Part shown: in pieces, positions 1 through 8,962 of the stretch
How positions within the stretch are numbered: position 1 is the stretch's first letter
Layout of the letters: every line of letters starts with the position of its first letter
Assembly: GCA_905202125.1 (NCBI GenBank)
Contig: CAJKQX010000018.1
Coordinates: 1-36,378, forward strand
From: an uncultured Prevotella sp.
Lineage (GTDB): Bacteria > Bacteroidota > Bacteroidia > Bacteroidales > Bacteroidaceae
Length of the DNA stretch: 36,378 nucleotides
Direction of reading: 5' to 3'
The notes under the pieces: model-generated
Database searches by the model: none
The model's input: the letters and a program-made list of their open reading frames with translations, nothing else
What the model was told of the DNA's origin: nothing
Translations under genes and position numbers: made by a program

Positions 1-58
1 ATATTCGCGAGATTACCAACTTTTATCACACTTTTCTTATCCCGAACTCACGTATACT

Positions 59-573
59 CTATAATTCTCCGCGTTGCATGGCTTCCATGTTCAGAATACT
101 GACAACTTTTCTGCTCGGAATGATTCTTCGAAAAGGATACAGAACCTTGACTGCAAGGCCAAACTACCATTTGTAAGTGAGTCTGATATTGCAATATGCC
201 TTACGAAACTTGAATTTGTCAATCAGGAACGGTTGTATGTTCGAATGGTTGGTGATGGAACGTGCGCCGTCGCTGACAAACTTAAGTTTGCGATTTTCCA
301 GATAGTGACGGTTCATCTCGTATATCCATCCGAGAGCATTTCCTCTTTAGAGACCATTCTTATGTCGCATGTTTTGAAACTGCGGCGAATCTGATTTCTC
401 ATCTTTGCTGACAGTTCTTCCATTCCACCGAAAGAGTCTTTAATGACATACCAAAAAGAGGAGGGCGTGTCGCGGTCAAAATCAAAGACATTGCGTACGA
501 GGAATCCCCCTTCACTTAGCAACTTGTCACACTGATGTTCAGACAATTTATCTTCAAAAATCGAACTGCCCAC
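59..573 (-). pseudogene. Decayed acyltransferase-like (GNAT/FemAB-type) gene of the polysaccharide locus
   Basis: Seen: a GTG-initiated reading frame from 573 runs to a stop at 313 and contains the segments SSFWYVIKDSFGGMEEL and MRNQIRRSFK. In a second frame of the same strand, starting near 349, the sequence continues as recognisable protein (ALGWIYEMNRHYL, KFVSDGARSI, NIQPFLIDKFKFRKAYC). A TAG stop interrupts that frame at 164-166, and it reads on (FGLAVKVLYPFRRIIP) to a TAG at 59-61. Known from memory of the family: proteins with these N- and C-terminal motifs occur in Bacteroidales polysaccharide loci, are about 300 residues long and resemble GNAT/FemAB acyltransferases. Inference: the central part was deleted, shifting the frame, and a nonsense mutation followed. 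It is the last recognisable piece of the minus-strand glycan operon. The family name is less certain than the decay. Confidence 0.65.
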
Positions 574-859
574 CCATACCCCTTATATAAGATATACGAC
601 TTTTCCATTCTTAGTTATGCAATTTGATTGACTTTTGACATTGTAAAGGTAAGTATAAAATCCGATAAATTCCAATCTCGCTCTGATTTTATTGTCTGTC
701 GATATGATGTTATTATACAAGAAATAAAGCACGGAAAATCGCGCGTGACGAAACGAATACGTTGAGAATCATGCTTGGATGTAATTGCAGTAGTGTGACA
801 ATCAACGAGTTTGTGTTTTAAACACATTAGTTTTTGGTACTTGATGGTTGAATGAGCTA

Positions 860-2029
860 TTATTTCATGAAATATTGTTGGATTGTGTTTACAATCCTAT
901 TGCATGCCATGCCGTCTCCGTAAGGGTTGGTGGCTTTGCTCATGACGTTGTAAGCATTGCTGTCATCAATCAGAGTTGAAATCTCATTTACGATTTTGTC
1001 GTAGTCTGTCCCGACCAGTTTTACGGTTCCTGCGTCCAATGCTTCCGGTCGTTCTGTCGTGTCACGCATCACCAATACAGGTTTGCCTAATCCCGGAGCC
1101 TCTTCCTGTATGCCACCGCTGTCGGTAAGTACGATGGATGATTTTTCCATTAAAAATACAAATGACAGGTATTCCAACGGCTCGATGAAAAACAGATTGG
1201 CATATTGTGACAAATTCTGTCCGAACACAGCATGTATCGGTTTTCTGACATTGGGGTTGAGATGCATGGGATATACAAAATCCGCTTCGGGATATTTCTC
1301 GGAAAGAGTCTTTATAGCATTGCAGATGTTGATGAAACCATCGCCAAAGTTTTCTCTGCGATGTCCCGTTATAAGTATTAATTTTCTGTCGCCATTGTCC
1401 AAACGTGCCGTATCGTATCCGCATACCTTAAGTTCCTCATTTAATGATGCTGCAAGTGTCTTGTCGCTTTTTATTTTCTCTGTTACCCACAGTAAAGCGT
1501 CGATTACGGTATTGCCGGTGACGAAGATATTGTTTGCATTGATGTTCTCCTTTGTCAAGTTGTGTTGGCTTAAAGACGTTGGAGAAAAATGAAGAGTTGC
1601 TATGCGTCCCGTAATTTGGCGGTTCATTTCTTCAGGCCACGGGCTGTAAATATTTCCGGTTCGCAGTCCGGCTTCAATATGTACCACCGGTATCTGCTGA
1701 TAGAAAGCGGCTAACGCAGCCGCTGTACTTGTAGTAGTATCGCCATGTACGAAAAGCAAATCTGGACGGCATTGTTTCAAAACGTCTCTCATACCTAAAA
1801 GAACTTTCGATGTGATGTCGTACAAATCTTGTCCCTGTTTCATTATGTCAAGGTCAAAGTCGGGAGTGATACCAAAGATGTCAAGCACCTGGTCAAGCAT
1901 TTCCCGGTGCTGACCTGTAACGCATACAATTGTCTCGAATATATCATTCTTACTTTGGAACGATTTCACCAATGGGGCCATTTTAATGGCTTCGGGTCTT
2001 GTTCCAAATACAAGCATTATTTTTTTCAT
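860..2029 (-). CDS. wecB: UDP-N-acetylglucosamine 2-epimerase (non-hydrolysing)
   Basis: Interconverts UDP-GlcNAc and UDP-ManNAc in the cytoplasm, supplying ManNAc-type precursors for surface glycans. The 389-residue length is normal for the family. Visible motifs are GTRPEAIKMAP at the N-terminus, HGDTTT, HIEAGLRT followed by PEEMNRQ, GHRRENFG and the nucleotide-binding SDSGGIQEEAP near the C-terminus. The catalytic acidic residues and the histidine of GHRREN are all present. The ATG overlaps the stop of the upstream glycosyltransferase by 4 bases (ATGA), so the two are translationally coupled. No UDP-ManNAc dehydrogenase or ManNAc-specific partner lies in the window, so ManNAc itself, or a product of a gene outside, is probably the sugar used. 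Confidence 0.97.
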   Translation of the reverse strand: MKKIMLVFGTRPEAIKMAPLVKSFQSKNDIFETIVCVTGQHREMLDQVLDIFGITPDFDLDIMKQGQDLYDITSKVLLGMRDVLKQCRPDLLFVHGDTTTSTAAALAAFYQQIPVVHIEAGLRTGNIYSPWPEEMNRQITGRIATLHFSPTSLSQHNLTKENINANNIFVTGNTVIDALLWVTEKIKSDKTLAASLNEELKVCGYDTARLDNGDRKLILITGHRRENFGDGFINICNAIKTLSEKYPEADFVYPMHLNPNVRKPIHAVFGQNLSQYANLFFIEPLEYLSFVFLMEKSSIVLTDSGGIQEEAPGLGKPVLVMRDTTERPEALDAGTVKLVGTDYDKIVNEISTLIDDSNAYNVMSKATNPYGDGMACNRIVNTIQQYFMK

Positions 2030-3093
2030 GATTTTATTATTAGTTTTTCGTTGTTGTCGTCAATGGCTTCATTTTTGTCTATCTTGTACAGGTTGTCCAT
2101 TTTTTCAGCCCATGAGTTCTCTATTTCTCCAACCAATGCCTTCACTTCTTTTTCGTCAAAAGCGTTCACAGCGTATCCTATGCCCATACGTCTCACTTTG
2201 TCTGCCAAAAATGTATCATCGCTTACGATTATCGGACATTTGAAGTAAATGGCCTCGTATAATTTGTTTGGTTCTGCATAACGTACATTTTCACTTTTTA
2301 TGTCGTAAGTGGATATCAGAACATCTACATTTGAATATATCGAGGGTAAGTCGTCCGGGCTTTTATACGCTCCATGATAAAAGATGTTGGCACGTTTGGG
2401 TAAATCTTTTTCGGGAATAATGGGTGACACAAATCCATAAAAATGAAATTCGTGATTTGGATAGTTCCTGGTGATAATGTCTGCAATACTCAATAGGGTC
2501 CGATAGCGCAATCCTCCGACAAAAGCAAATTTTATTCTTTTGTTGTCGAACGGCACTTTGGGCGATTCTTTTATTTGTGCAATATCTTTAGGTAATTTGT
2601 TTGGTATGACAACTATGTTTTTGGGGACATTGTCAATAGCGCCGTAATGATACATTAAGAAACCCTCGGACGTCATAATGGTTTTGTATGAATGTTTTAT
2701 TATCTGTTTGTCTATCTTTTCAAACAGAAAGCGTATCATCTTGTTGCGTATGTTTGTATGAACAAGGTCGCATTCTTCATATATGTAATTCTTGTTCTTA
2801 TTCAATAAGAATGCGAAAAAAGCTACGTCAAGTCCTTGGTAAAACCAGATACAATCGTCGTTCGCATGCACTTTGAACAGCTTGCGCAGTCCGTTTATAT
2901 ATATTCCGATACGTTTCCTATAATTCAATGTGTTTGAAAATCTTCCAATCACAATGGCTTCATTATTGAATCTTACGTTTTTGTCTCGTTCAAATCCGAA
3001 AACCTTCACGTCATGTCCTTTGCTGACAAACTCGTTGATTCGTTTGTTAGCATGGGCATCACTTATAGAGTTCATTACAAAGTTTATTCTCAT
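2026..3093 (-). CDS. Glycosyltransferase, GT4-like (GT-B fold)
   Basis: Probably a cytoplasmic or membrane-associated glycosyltransferase adding one sugar to the lipid-linked repeat unit. The protein is about 355 residues. It starts MRINFVMNS and has a GT-B style C-terminal half: FAFVGGLRY, then YAEPNKLYEAIYFKCPIIVSDDTF, which matches the donor-binding E-x7-E region of family 4. The N-terminal acceptor half is divergent. I chose the ATG at 3093; a GTG two codons upstream (3099) is also in frame. It overlaps wecB by 4 bases. The donor and acceptor cannot be read from the sequence. Confidence 0.8.
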   Translation of the reverse strand: MRINFVMNSISDAHANKRINEFVSKGHDVKVFGFERDKNVRFNNEAIVIGRFSNTLNYRKRIGIYINGLRKLFKVHANDDCIWFYQGLDVAFFAFLLNKNKNYIYEECDLVHTNIRNKMIRFLFEKIDKQIIKHSYKTIMTSEGFLMYHYGAIDNVPKNIVVIPNKLPKDIAQIKESPKVPFDNKRIKFAFVGGLRYRTLLSIADIITRNYPNHEFHFYGFVSPIIPEKDLPKRANIFYHGAYKSPDDLPSIYSNVDVLISTYDIKSENVRYAEPNKLYEAIYFKCPIIVSDDTFLADKVRRMGIGYAVNAFDEKEVKALVGEIENSWAEKMDNLYKIDKNEAIDDNNEKLIIKS

Positions 3094-3144
3094 AATCACC
3101 TGTCTACGAATGGATTGGTTGTGCTGTGTGTTTTAACAAAGATA

Positions 3145-4059
3145 TCATTTGTTTCTTATGTCCGAAACGAAATAATATAGTTTCGGAACATACAAGTTCA
3201 AAAATCTGCCGATATATCCCAAGACATATCTTTGTGGCATATTGCGCCTTTTGTGTAACATTACGTCATGGTTGGAATGAAGTGGATGATTGAAATATTC
3301 TTTTCTTTGGCGCAGATTCATAGTCAAGAGTTTTTCCTTTATCTGCGTATGTGAGTTATGGTCGTAATCACAACATCCGCAAGTCTTCCCGGTGACGAGC
3401 ACGGGAAAACCTTTCTTGCGGGCCTGCATGGAATAGTCGTAGTCGGCCGCGCCATGAACGAAACCTTCGTAGAAGATGCCCATCGTCTCCACCACGCGTC
3501 GGCTCACGAGCATGATGTTGGAGTTGGCCTTGTCGCATTGCTGTGGCTCTCCCGACGGTTGTAATATACGGTCAAGTCCGAGAAAATAATTGGTCCACAC
3601 GTATCCGCCGTATGTGATGATGTTCGTGTTGGCGGTATCGCATGTTATTCCGCTGTAAATTCCGGGCTTTCCGTATGTCCTGACGCAATGGTCGTGGGTG
3701 TGGATAAGGGTCATCATGCAGTCGGGATACATAAATGTATCGTCATTGAGGAGCAGATAGAAATCCCAGTCATGGCGGTCGTGCATGGCCTGGCGCCAAG
3801 CCATGCGCATGCCTCCGGCCCAAAAGCATTGTCCGTTGCCCTTGATGATGTGCAGTTCATGATGTTTGCACACCTCACGCACGGCGTCTGCCGTGCCGTC
3901 GGTGCAGCCATCGTCGGTGAGGTATATTGCCAATTGAATTTGGCTGTCACGTTTCTTTTCATTGTATTTGTCGATCGACGCAAACAGACAATTCAGACAT
4001 CTGATGGTCTTGTCTTTGCGGTTGAAGCAAGTTATGATGGTTGCTATTTTGATAGGCAT
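3145..4059 (-). CDS. Glycosyltransferase family 2
   Basis: A GT-A inverting glycosyltransferase of 304 residues. It opens with the family 2 nucleotide-binding strand (IATIITCFNRKDKTIRCL), has a DDGCTDGT motif and the metal-binding DxD-like LLLNDDTFMYPD near residue 107. A later GAADYDYSMQARKKGF segment fits the catalytic ED/acceptor region of rhamnosyltransferase-like GT2 proteins. It lies in the glycan operon between two GT4-like genes, with an 85-base gap to the upstream gene in which no promoter was recognised. Base composition is higher in GC than the Wzx/Wzy block. The sugar is unknown. Confidence 0.88.
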   Translation of the reverse strand: MPIKIATIITCFNRKDKTIRCLNCLFASIDKYNEKKRDSQIQLAIYLTDDGCTDGTADAVREVCKHHELHIIKGNGQCFWAGGMRMAWRQAMHDRHDWDFYLLLNDDTFMYPDCMMTLIHTHDHCVRTYGKPGIYSGITCDTANTNIITYGGYVWTNYFLGLDRILQPSGEPQQCDKANSNIMLVSRRVVETMGIFYEGFVHGAADYDYSMQARKKGFPVLVTGKTCGCCDYDHNSHTQIKEKLLTMNLRQRKEYFNHPLHSNHDVMLHKRRNMPQRYVLGYIGRFLNLYVPKLYYFVSDIRNK

Positions 4060-4150
4060 TATGTCGTTTTTATGTAAATAACGGCGTATGTCTGCATAAT
4101 ATTGTGTATCGAAGGCCTACTTTGTTCTTTTGTCTGCAATTGTTCGCTTT

Positions 4151-5332
4151 TTATATTGTCTTGTATTGTTTGAAAATTTCAGTCCAGGAGAATTGTGGAT
4201 GTAGTGTGTAGAATTTTGCTATATTTTCAGCCTGTTCCACACGTTTCTGCTTATTGTTGATATACTTTTCCATGCAGTCGGCAAGTGCCTGGGCATTGTC
4301 GACAGTGAACAACATACCATTGTCTGGTGTCACTATCTCCTTGAAACCATCGAGGTCGGAGGCAATGACCGGAGTGCGGAATACGAAACTGGTCTGCGGT
4401 ATGCCGCTTTGCGACATGGTGTGGTATGGGCATACCACTGCCTCGGCACGGCCTATGAGCTCAGGCATCTCATTGTTGGATATGAACCGGCGCAAGAGTA
4501 GGTAGCGATTGTCGTTTGTGACAGCATCCAACACCGGGTCGGAGCCGCGCCCGGCGATTATTATCTTATAATCATGCAACTTGTCGCCTAATAGTTTCAC
4601 CGCTTCAGCGAGAACGTCAAGTCCCTTGTAGGGGAGTATGTATCCGTAGAAGAGGAAATATTTGGTAGGAAGGTTATCTATCTTCACGGGGGTGATGCTG
4701 CCGTAAGAGTCGAACAGTCCGAACGGAATAAAGCGCACCCTCGACATTTCCACACCTTTGATGTGGCGTATGTCACCCAATGATTTTTTTGAATACACCA
4801 CTATTGGAGTGCGCTGCCTGAAGGCACAGGCAAGAAGCCGCGAAGGCTCGGGCGATGGATTAGCATGATTCCATACCTCGTGCAGTGAGAGAATGGTTTT
4901 GGTTTTGATGTATCGCAAGAAATCTGTGAAACGCATCATGTCGTAGTTTGCCACGATGTTGACCATTTCATATCCCTGTCGGTCAATGTGTGCGGCAATG
5001 CCTTTTATGGCCCGAGTTATGCGTAATGAGGCTATCTGTCGCAACAATGGGACCGAATGGAAAGGACGCGGCAACGGTACAAGTATAATGTTAAGGAGAC
5101 CTCCATTTCCTCCTATGAAACGTCTGATTCCCTCAAGGGCGGCGTCGGGCAGGGGGGCAAGTCCGTTATGTGAGGGGGTGTAGGTACATTCGCATCCCTC
5201 AGGTTCATTGATGGAGTCGCGTAGGTAGTAGATGTCAACCGCATATCCGTTGCGGCAATACTGACGGGCGAGGGGTAGTATGCTTCCGAGAAAAGCCTCG
5301 GTCACGAATGCTGTTTTTCTTGCTGTTCCCAT
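4151..5332 (-). CDS. Glycosyltransferase family 4
   Basis: A GT-B retaining glycosyltransferase of 393 residues. The C-terminal half holds the typical GT4 pieces: FLFYGYILPYKGLDVL (start of the donor domain), IIIAGRGSD, and VCPYHTMSQSGIPQTSFVF then TPVIASDLDGFKE. In the E-x7-E motif the first glutamate is replaced (SQSGIPQTS), while the second region GFKE is kept; this variant occurs in many GT4 proteins. The gene lies 17 bases downstream of the pyruvyltransferase gene and is presumably co-transcribed with it. The role is assembly of the repeat unit; donor and linkage are unknown. Confidence 0.88.
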   Translation of the reverse strand: MGTARKTAFVTEAFLGSILPLARQYCRNGYAVDIYYLRDSINEPEGCECTYTPSHNGLAPLPDAALEGIRRFIGGNGGLLNIILVPLPRPFHSVPLLRQIASLRITRAIKGIAAHIDRQGYEMVNIVANYDMMRFTDFLRYIKTKTILSLHEVWNHANPSPEPSRLLACAFRQRTPIVVYSKKSLGDIRHIKGVEMSRVRFIPFGLFDSYGSITPVKIDNLPTKYFLFYGYILPYKGLDVLAEAVKLLGDKLHDYKIIIAGRGSDPVLDAVTNDNRYLLLRRFISNNEMPELIGRAEAVVCPYHTMSQSGIPQTSFVFRTPVIASDLDGFKEIVTPDNGMLFTVDNAQALADCMEKYINNKQKRVEQAENIAKFYTLHPQFSWTEIFKQYKTI

Positions 5333-5349
5333 AATCCTTGCTGTTTTTC

Positions 5350-6579
5350 TTATCTGACGGTGGTCATGCTTTTCAGAATACGGTCCATCATGTCGCAGTA
5401 CTTGTTGTAGTATTCGTCGGCAAAGGCTTTAGCTTTATTCGAGGGAAAACGTCTGACACGTTCATACACAAACTCGGGAGTAGGAGCTTTGAAAGTCTTG
5501 GATATGCAGCTCACCCTAAAATCCGACAGACCGGCAGAATGTAGTATATGCTTTATCTTTGAAGAACGGTCGGAGACAACAAGGCCGTTAAGGCGTTTCA
5601 GTCCGTAGTTGTCGAAACTGAAGAATGGCACGCCGTTGTGTATTGCACTGACAATGGGGTGCATATTATTGCCTATATATCCGGCGGAATATTTTATCAG
5701 TGCGAACCAGTCCACGGGCGATAGCGGTAACGGTATCTCTTTCGTCAAATGTCCGAAACCTTCCGATTGCGAGAAAGGTAGTTTTACGCAACAAAAGCCT
5801 TCACTTTCTGCCAACAATTGGAACGTGTTGAGCCACGATTGAGAGACAATGCTGTCATTTATAAATGATATGAGCATGTATCGTTCGGGCAAAGAGAAAC
5901 GGTGAAGTATGTCTTCTTTGTTTGGAATAAGTGAGGCGGCGTTTATGTTGAATGCGAATACGGGGTCAGGTGTCACCGGAGGTATGACAGTGCCTTTTGT
6001 GATATGGACAAACATCTCTTGTGTCCATATATCGCGCACGGAGGCATATTTGTATTGTTTTATGCAATCCGTCATCTTGCGGCAAAGCGATTTTGAGAAG
6101 TACCTGTATTGTGAGTCCTGGCTTGATGCGGACAGTAGACAGACAGGGATGGGTCGGTCTAAGAGTGTGTTCCATGTAGCCCAAAATGGGTTGGGAAACA
6201 ATCGGTCACTTGTGGCCGGTTCCACGGCTATGATTTTGCGGCACGGAAAGACGGTGCGCTCGCGCTTGGTGTGATGCTGACAAACAGCGTCACTACCGAT
6301 GATGACGGCCTCGATGCCTTCTTGCCGGATTGCATCAGCCACATCCTCGTCCGTGTGGCACAGTGCGGTCTCTTTCCATATTGTTTGTCGCAGGGCTATA
6401 TGTCCCTGACGCTGGGATGTCGAGGCTATTGCTTGGTATGATGTCTCGAGGTCTGGCGCAACCCAATTTATCACCACAGGTTCGTGCCCGTGGTTTTTAA
6501 GATAAGAATATGTGGAGAGCAACTGTAGCGTTGCGCCGAAATTAATGGCAGAGTGGTATGCGAGAAGTCCTATTTTCAT
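5350..6579 (-). CDS. Polysaccharide pyruvyl transferase family protein
   Basis: Members of this family transfer pyruvate from PEP as a ketal onto a sugar of a surface glycan (CsaB-, WcaK- and Pvg1-like); some act as sugar-phosphate transferases. The start MKIGLLAYHSAINFGATLQLL is a hallmark of the family. VIIGSDAVCQ near residue 93 and the C-terminal region with GNNMHPIVSAIHNGVPFFSFDNYG (the conserved R/H-binding part) support it. I chose the ATG at 6579; a TTG at 6591 would add four residues without family support. About 409 residues. It lies between a fucosyltransferase-like gene and a GT4, with gaps of 17 bases on both sides, and suggests the polymer carries acidic pyruvate ketals. Confidence 0.85.
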   Translation of the reverse strand: MKIGLLAYHSAINFGATLQLLSTYSYLKNHGHEPVVINWVAPDLETSYQAIASTSQRQGHIALRQTIWKETALCHTDEDVADAIRQEGIEAVIIGSDAVCQHHTKRERTVFPCRKIIAVEPATSDRLFPNPFWATWNTLLDRPIPVCLLSASSQDSQYRYFSKSLCRKMTDCIKQYKYASVRDIWTQEMFVHITKGTVIPPVTPDPVFAFNINAASLIPNKEDILHRFSLPERYMLISFINDSIVSQSWLNTFQLLAESEGFCCVKLPFSQSEGFGHLTKEIPLPLSPVDWFALIKYSAGYIGNNMHPIVSAIHNGVPFFSFDNYGLKRLNGLVVSDRSSKIKHILHSAGLSDFRVSCISKTFKAPTPEFVYERVRRFPSNKAKAFADEYYNKYCDMMDRILKSMTTVR

Positions 6580-6596
6580 AATTAATAACAATAAAA

Positions 6597-7598
6597 TTAA
6601 TACATTCCTAAATTATAAATTTTTTCGGATATAAAACCTTTTGACATGAGTAATACACCCTTTGTTCCTCCTGTACGCCCTCCTATAAAATGGTCACATT
6701 GAGTCAATAGCCATATTGCTGCTAAATATTGTACACCAGACAACCACGAATCTGTCTTTGTCATAAGTCTTTGTTTCGTTTCTGAAAGCATTTCGTTCGC
6801 ATTTATATCTTTTTTATAGATTCTTGGCTGATTTATAAAAAGCAGTCCTTCGCCAAAAGTATCTTGAAATTGTTTCAGTATATCAGCATCTTCAGTTGCA
6901 AGAAAAACATAATGAGAGTCGTATAAGTTCATTAGTTCTTTTACGTCATTTATCACTTGTGATGGCGAAGGCTGTATTGGATGTCCCTTGGGTCGCAATA
7001 ATACATAATCAGTACCACGGCACAAGACGCCTATAATATTTGTACGGTCACCAATGATTTCTCTCTTGACATTATTCAGATATTCCTCTGTCTTTTTATT
7101 AAAATGTATGTATTCATTAAAAAGATTTTTATAAAACATAATTTTATGTGGACAATCATAAAAAGAACTTTGTCCCATCAAATATTTTTTCATTGGAGCT
7201 GGCTCCTGTCTGTTGATTATAATGTTTTTCGCATGAGCAATATCAGAAAGGGATACTCCTGCTGGTTGTTTAAAGAAAAGTTCCCATACATTTATGATAC
7301 CATAAGTTTCATCACAAGTATATTGCGTTTTATAGTTTTGTAAGTCAACAACTGGAATATAATTATTATCATTGGCATAGGCTATATGCATCAAGACCTT
7401 ATTAATTAGCCAAAAAAGTCCGCCATTAGTATCATTACATCCAATAATATAAAATGTCTTATCAGGGTAGTCGTTACCTTTACTTATCCTCTTTTGACGA
7501 TGTTCCCACTGGCTATACCATTTTACTATAAATGGGAAAAACATACAAATATATTTTTTTATAGTAGTAATCATGTTTGATATATTAAAAATTAACAT
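6597..7598 (-). CDS. Fucosyltransferase-like glycosyltransferase (GT-B, GT23/O-FucT-like)
   Basis: A protein of up to 333 residues that I cannot assign firmly. The middle contains IIGVLCRGTDYVLL (residues 189-201), the arginine-containing GDP-fucose-type donor loop seen in alpha-1,6-fucosyltransferases (NodZ/FUT8) and O-fucosyltransferases. It is followed by YVFLATEDADILKQF (a donor-site strand with acidic residues) and a C-terminal QCDHFIGGRTGGTKGVLLM, which matches the SxxS/GG end motif of that superfamily. The N-terminal GCNDTNGGLFWLINKVL fits the acceptor domain. The first ATG overlaps the flippase gene by 14 bases; a second ATG at 7574 removes the overlap. The gene is AT-rich like its upstream neighbours. 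The most likely role is fucose or a related sugar transfer to the repeat unit. Confidence 0.6.
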   Translation of the reverse strand: MLIFNISNMITTIKKYICMFFPFIVKWYSQWEHRQKRISKGNDYPDKTFYIIGCNDTNGGLFWLINKVLMHIAYANDNNYIPVVDLQNYKTQYTCDETYGIINVWELFFKQPAGVSLSDIAHAKNIIINRQEPAPMKKYLMGQSSFYDCPHKIMFYKNLFNEYIHFNKKTEEYLNNVKREIIGDRTNIIGVLCRGTDYVLLRPKGHPIQPSPSQVINDVKELMNLYDSHYVFLATEDADILKQFQDTFGEGLLFINQPRIYKKDINANEMLSETKQRLMTKTDSWLSGVQYLAAIWLLTQCDHFIGGRTGGTKGVLLMSKGFISEKIYNLGMY

Positions 7599-8937
7599 TT
7601 AGAAAATAAATCTTGCCCCGAAAGATATTTCTGATATCTCTCCACCCATATAAAAGAGAACGAGATTGCATTTTAAACACATATCTGTATTGTGGGATAA
7701 AGAAATGAATTATCCACCCTGCAATTAATTGTGTTACACTTGCAATAATGCATACCCCAGCTATACCATAATGCGGAATTACTAAGTAATTAAGAATTAT
7801 GCAAGCCAAACAACCGCTAACGCTCCTTAATATAAAGTATTTTTGCTTATTGTCAATAATTAATATTTGGCCTGATATAACATTTAGCGTCGTACCGATT
7901 GTTTTAAATGCCAATAATTGTAAAGGAAAAACTGCTGGTAGGTATTCTATACCGAATATCCTAATTGCAGGATATGCAAATATGACTGTAAATATTGATA
8001 ATATGAAACTCAGCCATACGCTGATATTTAGTACTTGTTGGCAACTTTGCTTGTATATTTCCTTTGGCTTATTTGTCTTGATTCTTATAAGTATTGGCGA
8101 TATCGTCTGTATGACAATAGTAGGTAAAAATAATGATATTTCAACTATTTTAGATGCTACGGCAAAATATCCTACTGATATGTTGTTTATCATTTTGCCA
8201 ATCATTATTTGATCTATTCTTAGGAATATATAGGCTGCAGCTCCGGAAAGCATTAACGGAAAAGATTGTTGAAGCATAATCTTTGCAATACTTTTATCAA
8301 ATGTCCATGTGCTAATATTACCTATGATTTTTTTATATGCGACATAGAATCCTTGAGCTTGGAAGAATGTCTCAAATGTAAGTGTCCCTATAAACCACAC
8401 CAAAGATGCATTGTAATAAACTAATGCAAGTTTTATAATACATGCTACAATGGTTCTCGCAATACTCACTTGTGCCACATACTCATTTTTCACAAGTGAT
8501 GTAAAGTGATTCCTTATTACATCAAAAGCGGAAAAAATTACACTAAGTGCGTATAATACTATAAGGGAAATAGTATAGTTGTCGGTTTCGCTTATTAATG
8601 CCGTTATTATAATAAGTAGTATTGTCATTACTGAAAGAATCATGCGAAGCCAAAAGGTTGTTCCCAAAATTTTATCTCTAAGTTTTGGTGCTTTGCTTTC
8701 TTCTCGTATTTCTATGTTATCTAAGCCAAAAGTTGCAAAAATTAGAAAGATACTTACATAACTTACGACATAATTCATCAGTCCGAACTGTTCCGGTCCA
8801 AGATAGCGTGCAACAAGTATACCAACCAATAGCCCACTTACAAGATTGGCTATCTTGCTTAAAAGCGACCAATATACATTACGTATTATTATCGTAGAAT
8901 TGCCTGTTATATTTATTTTTTTTCCGAAGAGTTTCAT
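7585..8937 (-). CDS. wzx: Oligosaccharide flippase (Wzx-like, MOP superfamily)
   Basis: Moves the undecaprenyl-linked repeat unit across the inner membrane. The 450-residue protein is a chain of hydrophobic helices (about 12-14). Its N-terminal signature IRNVYWSLLSKIANLVSGLLVG and the following ARYLGPEQFGLMNYVVS are classic for the polysaccharide biosynthesis/Wzx (RfbX) family, as is the later LRIDQIMIGKMINNISVGYF. The sequence is AT-rich and its codon use differs from the flanking GC-richer genes, which is usual for exchanged O-unit cassettes. It lies 25 bases downstream of the Wzy gene and overlaps the next gene by up to 14 bases. The pairing with Wzy and Wzz shows a Wzy-dependent pathway. 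Confidence 0.93.
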   Translation of the reverse strand: MKLFGKKINITGNSTIIIRNVYWSLLSKIANLVSGLLVGILVARYLGPEQFGLMNYVVSYVSIFLIFATFGLDNIEIREESKAPKLRDKILGTTFWLRMILSVMTILLIIITALISETDNYTISLIVLYALSVIFSAFDVIRNHFTSLVKNEYVAQVSIARTIVACIIKLALVYYNASLVWFIGTLTFETFFQAQGFYVAYKKIIGNISTWTFDKSIAKIMLQQSFPLMLSGAAAYIFLRIDQIMIGKMINNISVGYFAVASKIVEISLFLPTIVIQTISPILIRIKTNKPKEIYKQSCQQVLNISVWLSFILSIFTVIFAYPAIRIFGIEYLPAVFPLQLLAFKTIGTTLNVISGQILIIDNKQKYFILRSVSGCLACIILNYLVIPHYGIAGVCIIASVTQLIAGWIIHFFIPQYRYVFKMQSRSLLYGWRDIRNIFRGKIYFLNVNF

Positions 8938-8962
8938 TTTAATGGGAAATCATTTCCTAATA

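Noticed and set aside
74..394. Plus-strand open frame at the left end
   Set aside because: It is antisense to the recognisable acyltransferase-like pseudogene on the minus strand.
615..827. Short minus-strand open frame between the pseudogene and wecB
   Set aside because: No motif, no start signal and an unusual composition. The only structure there is a weak AT-rich dyad at 812-826.
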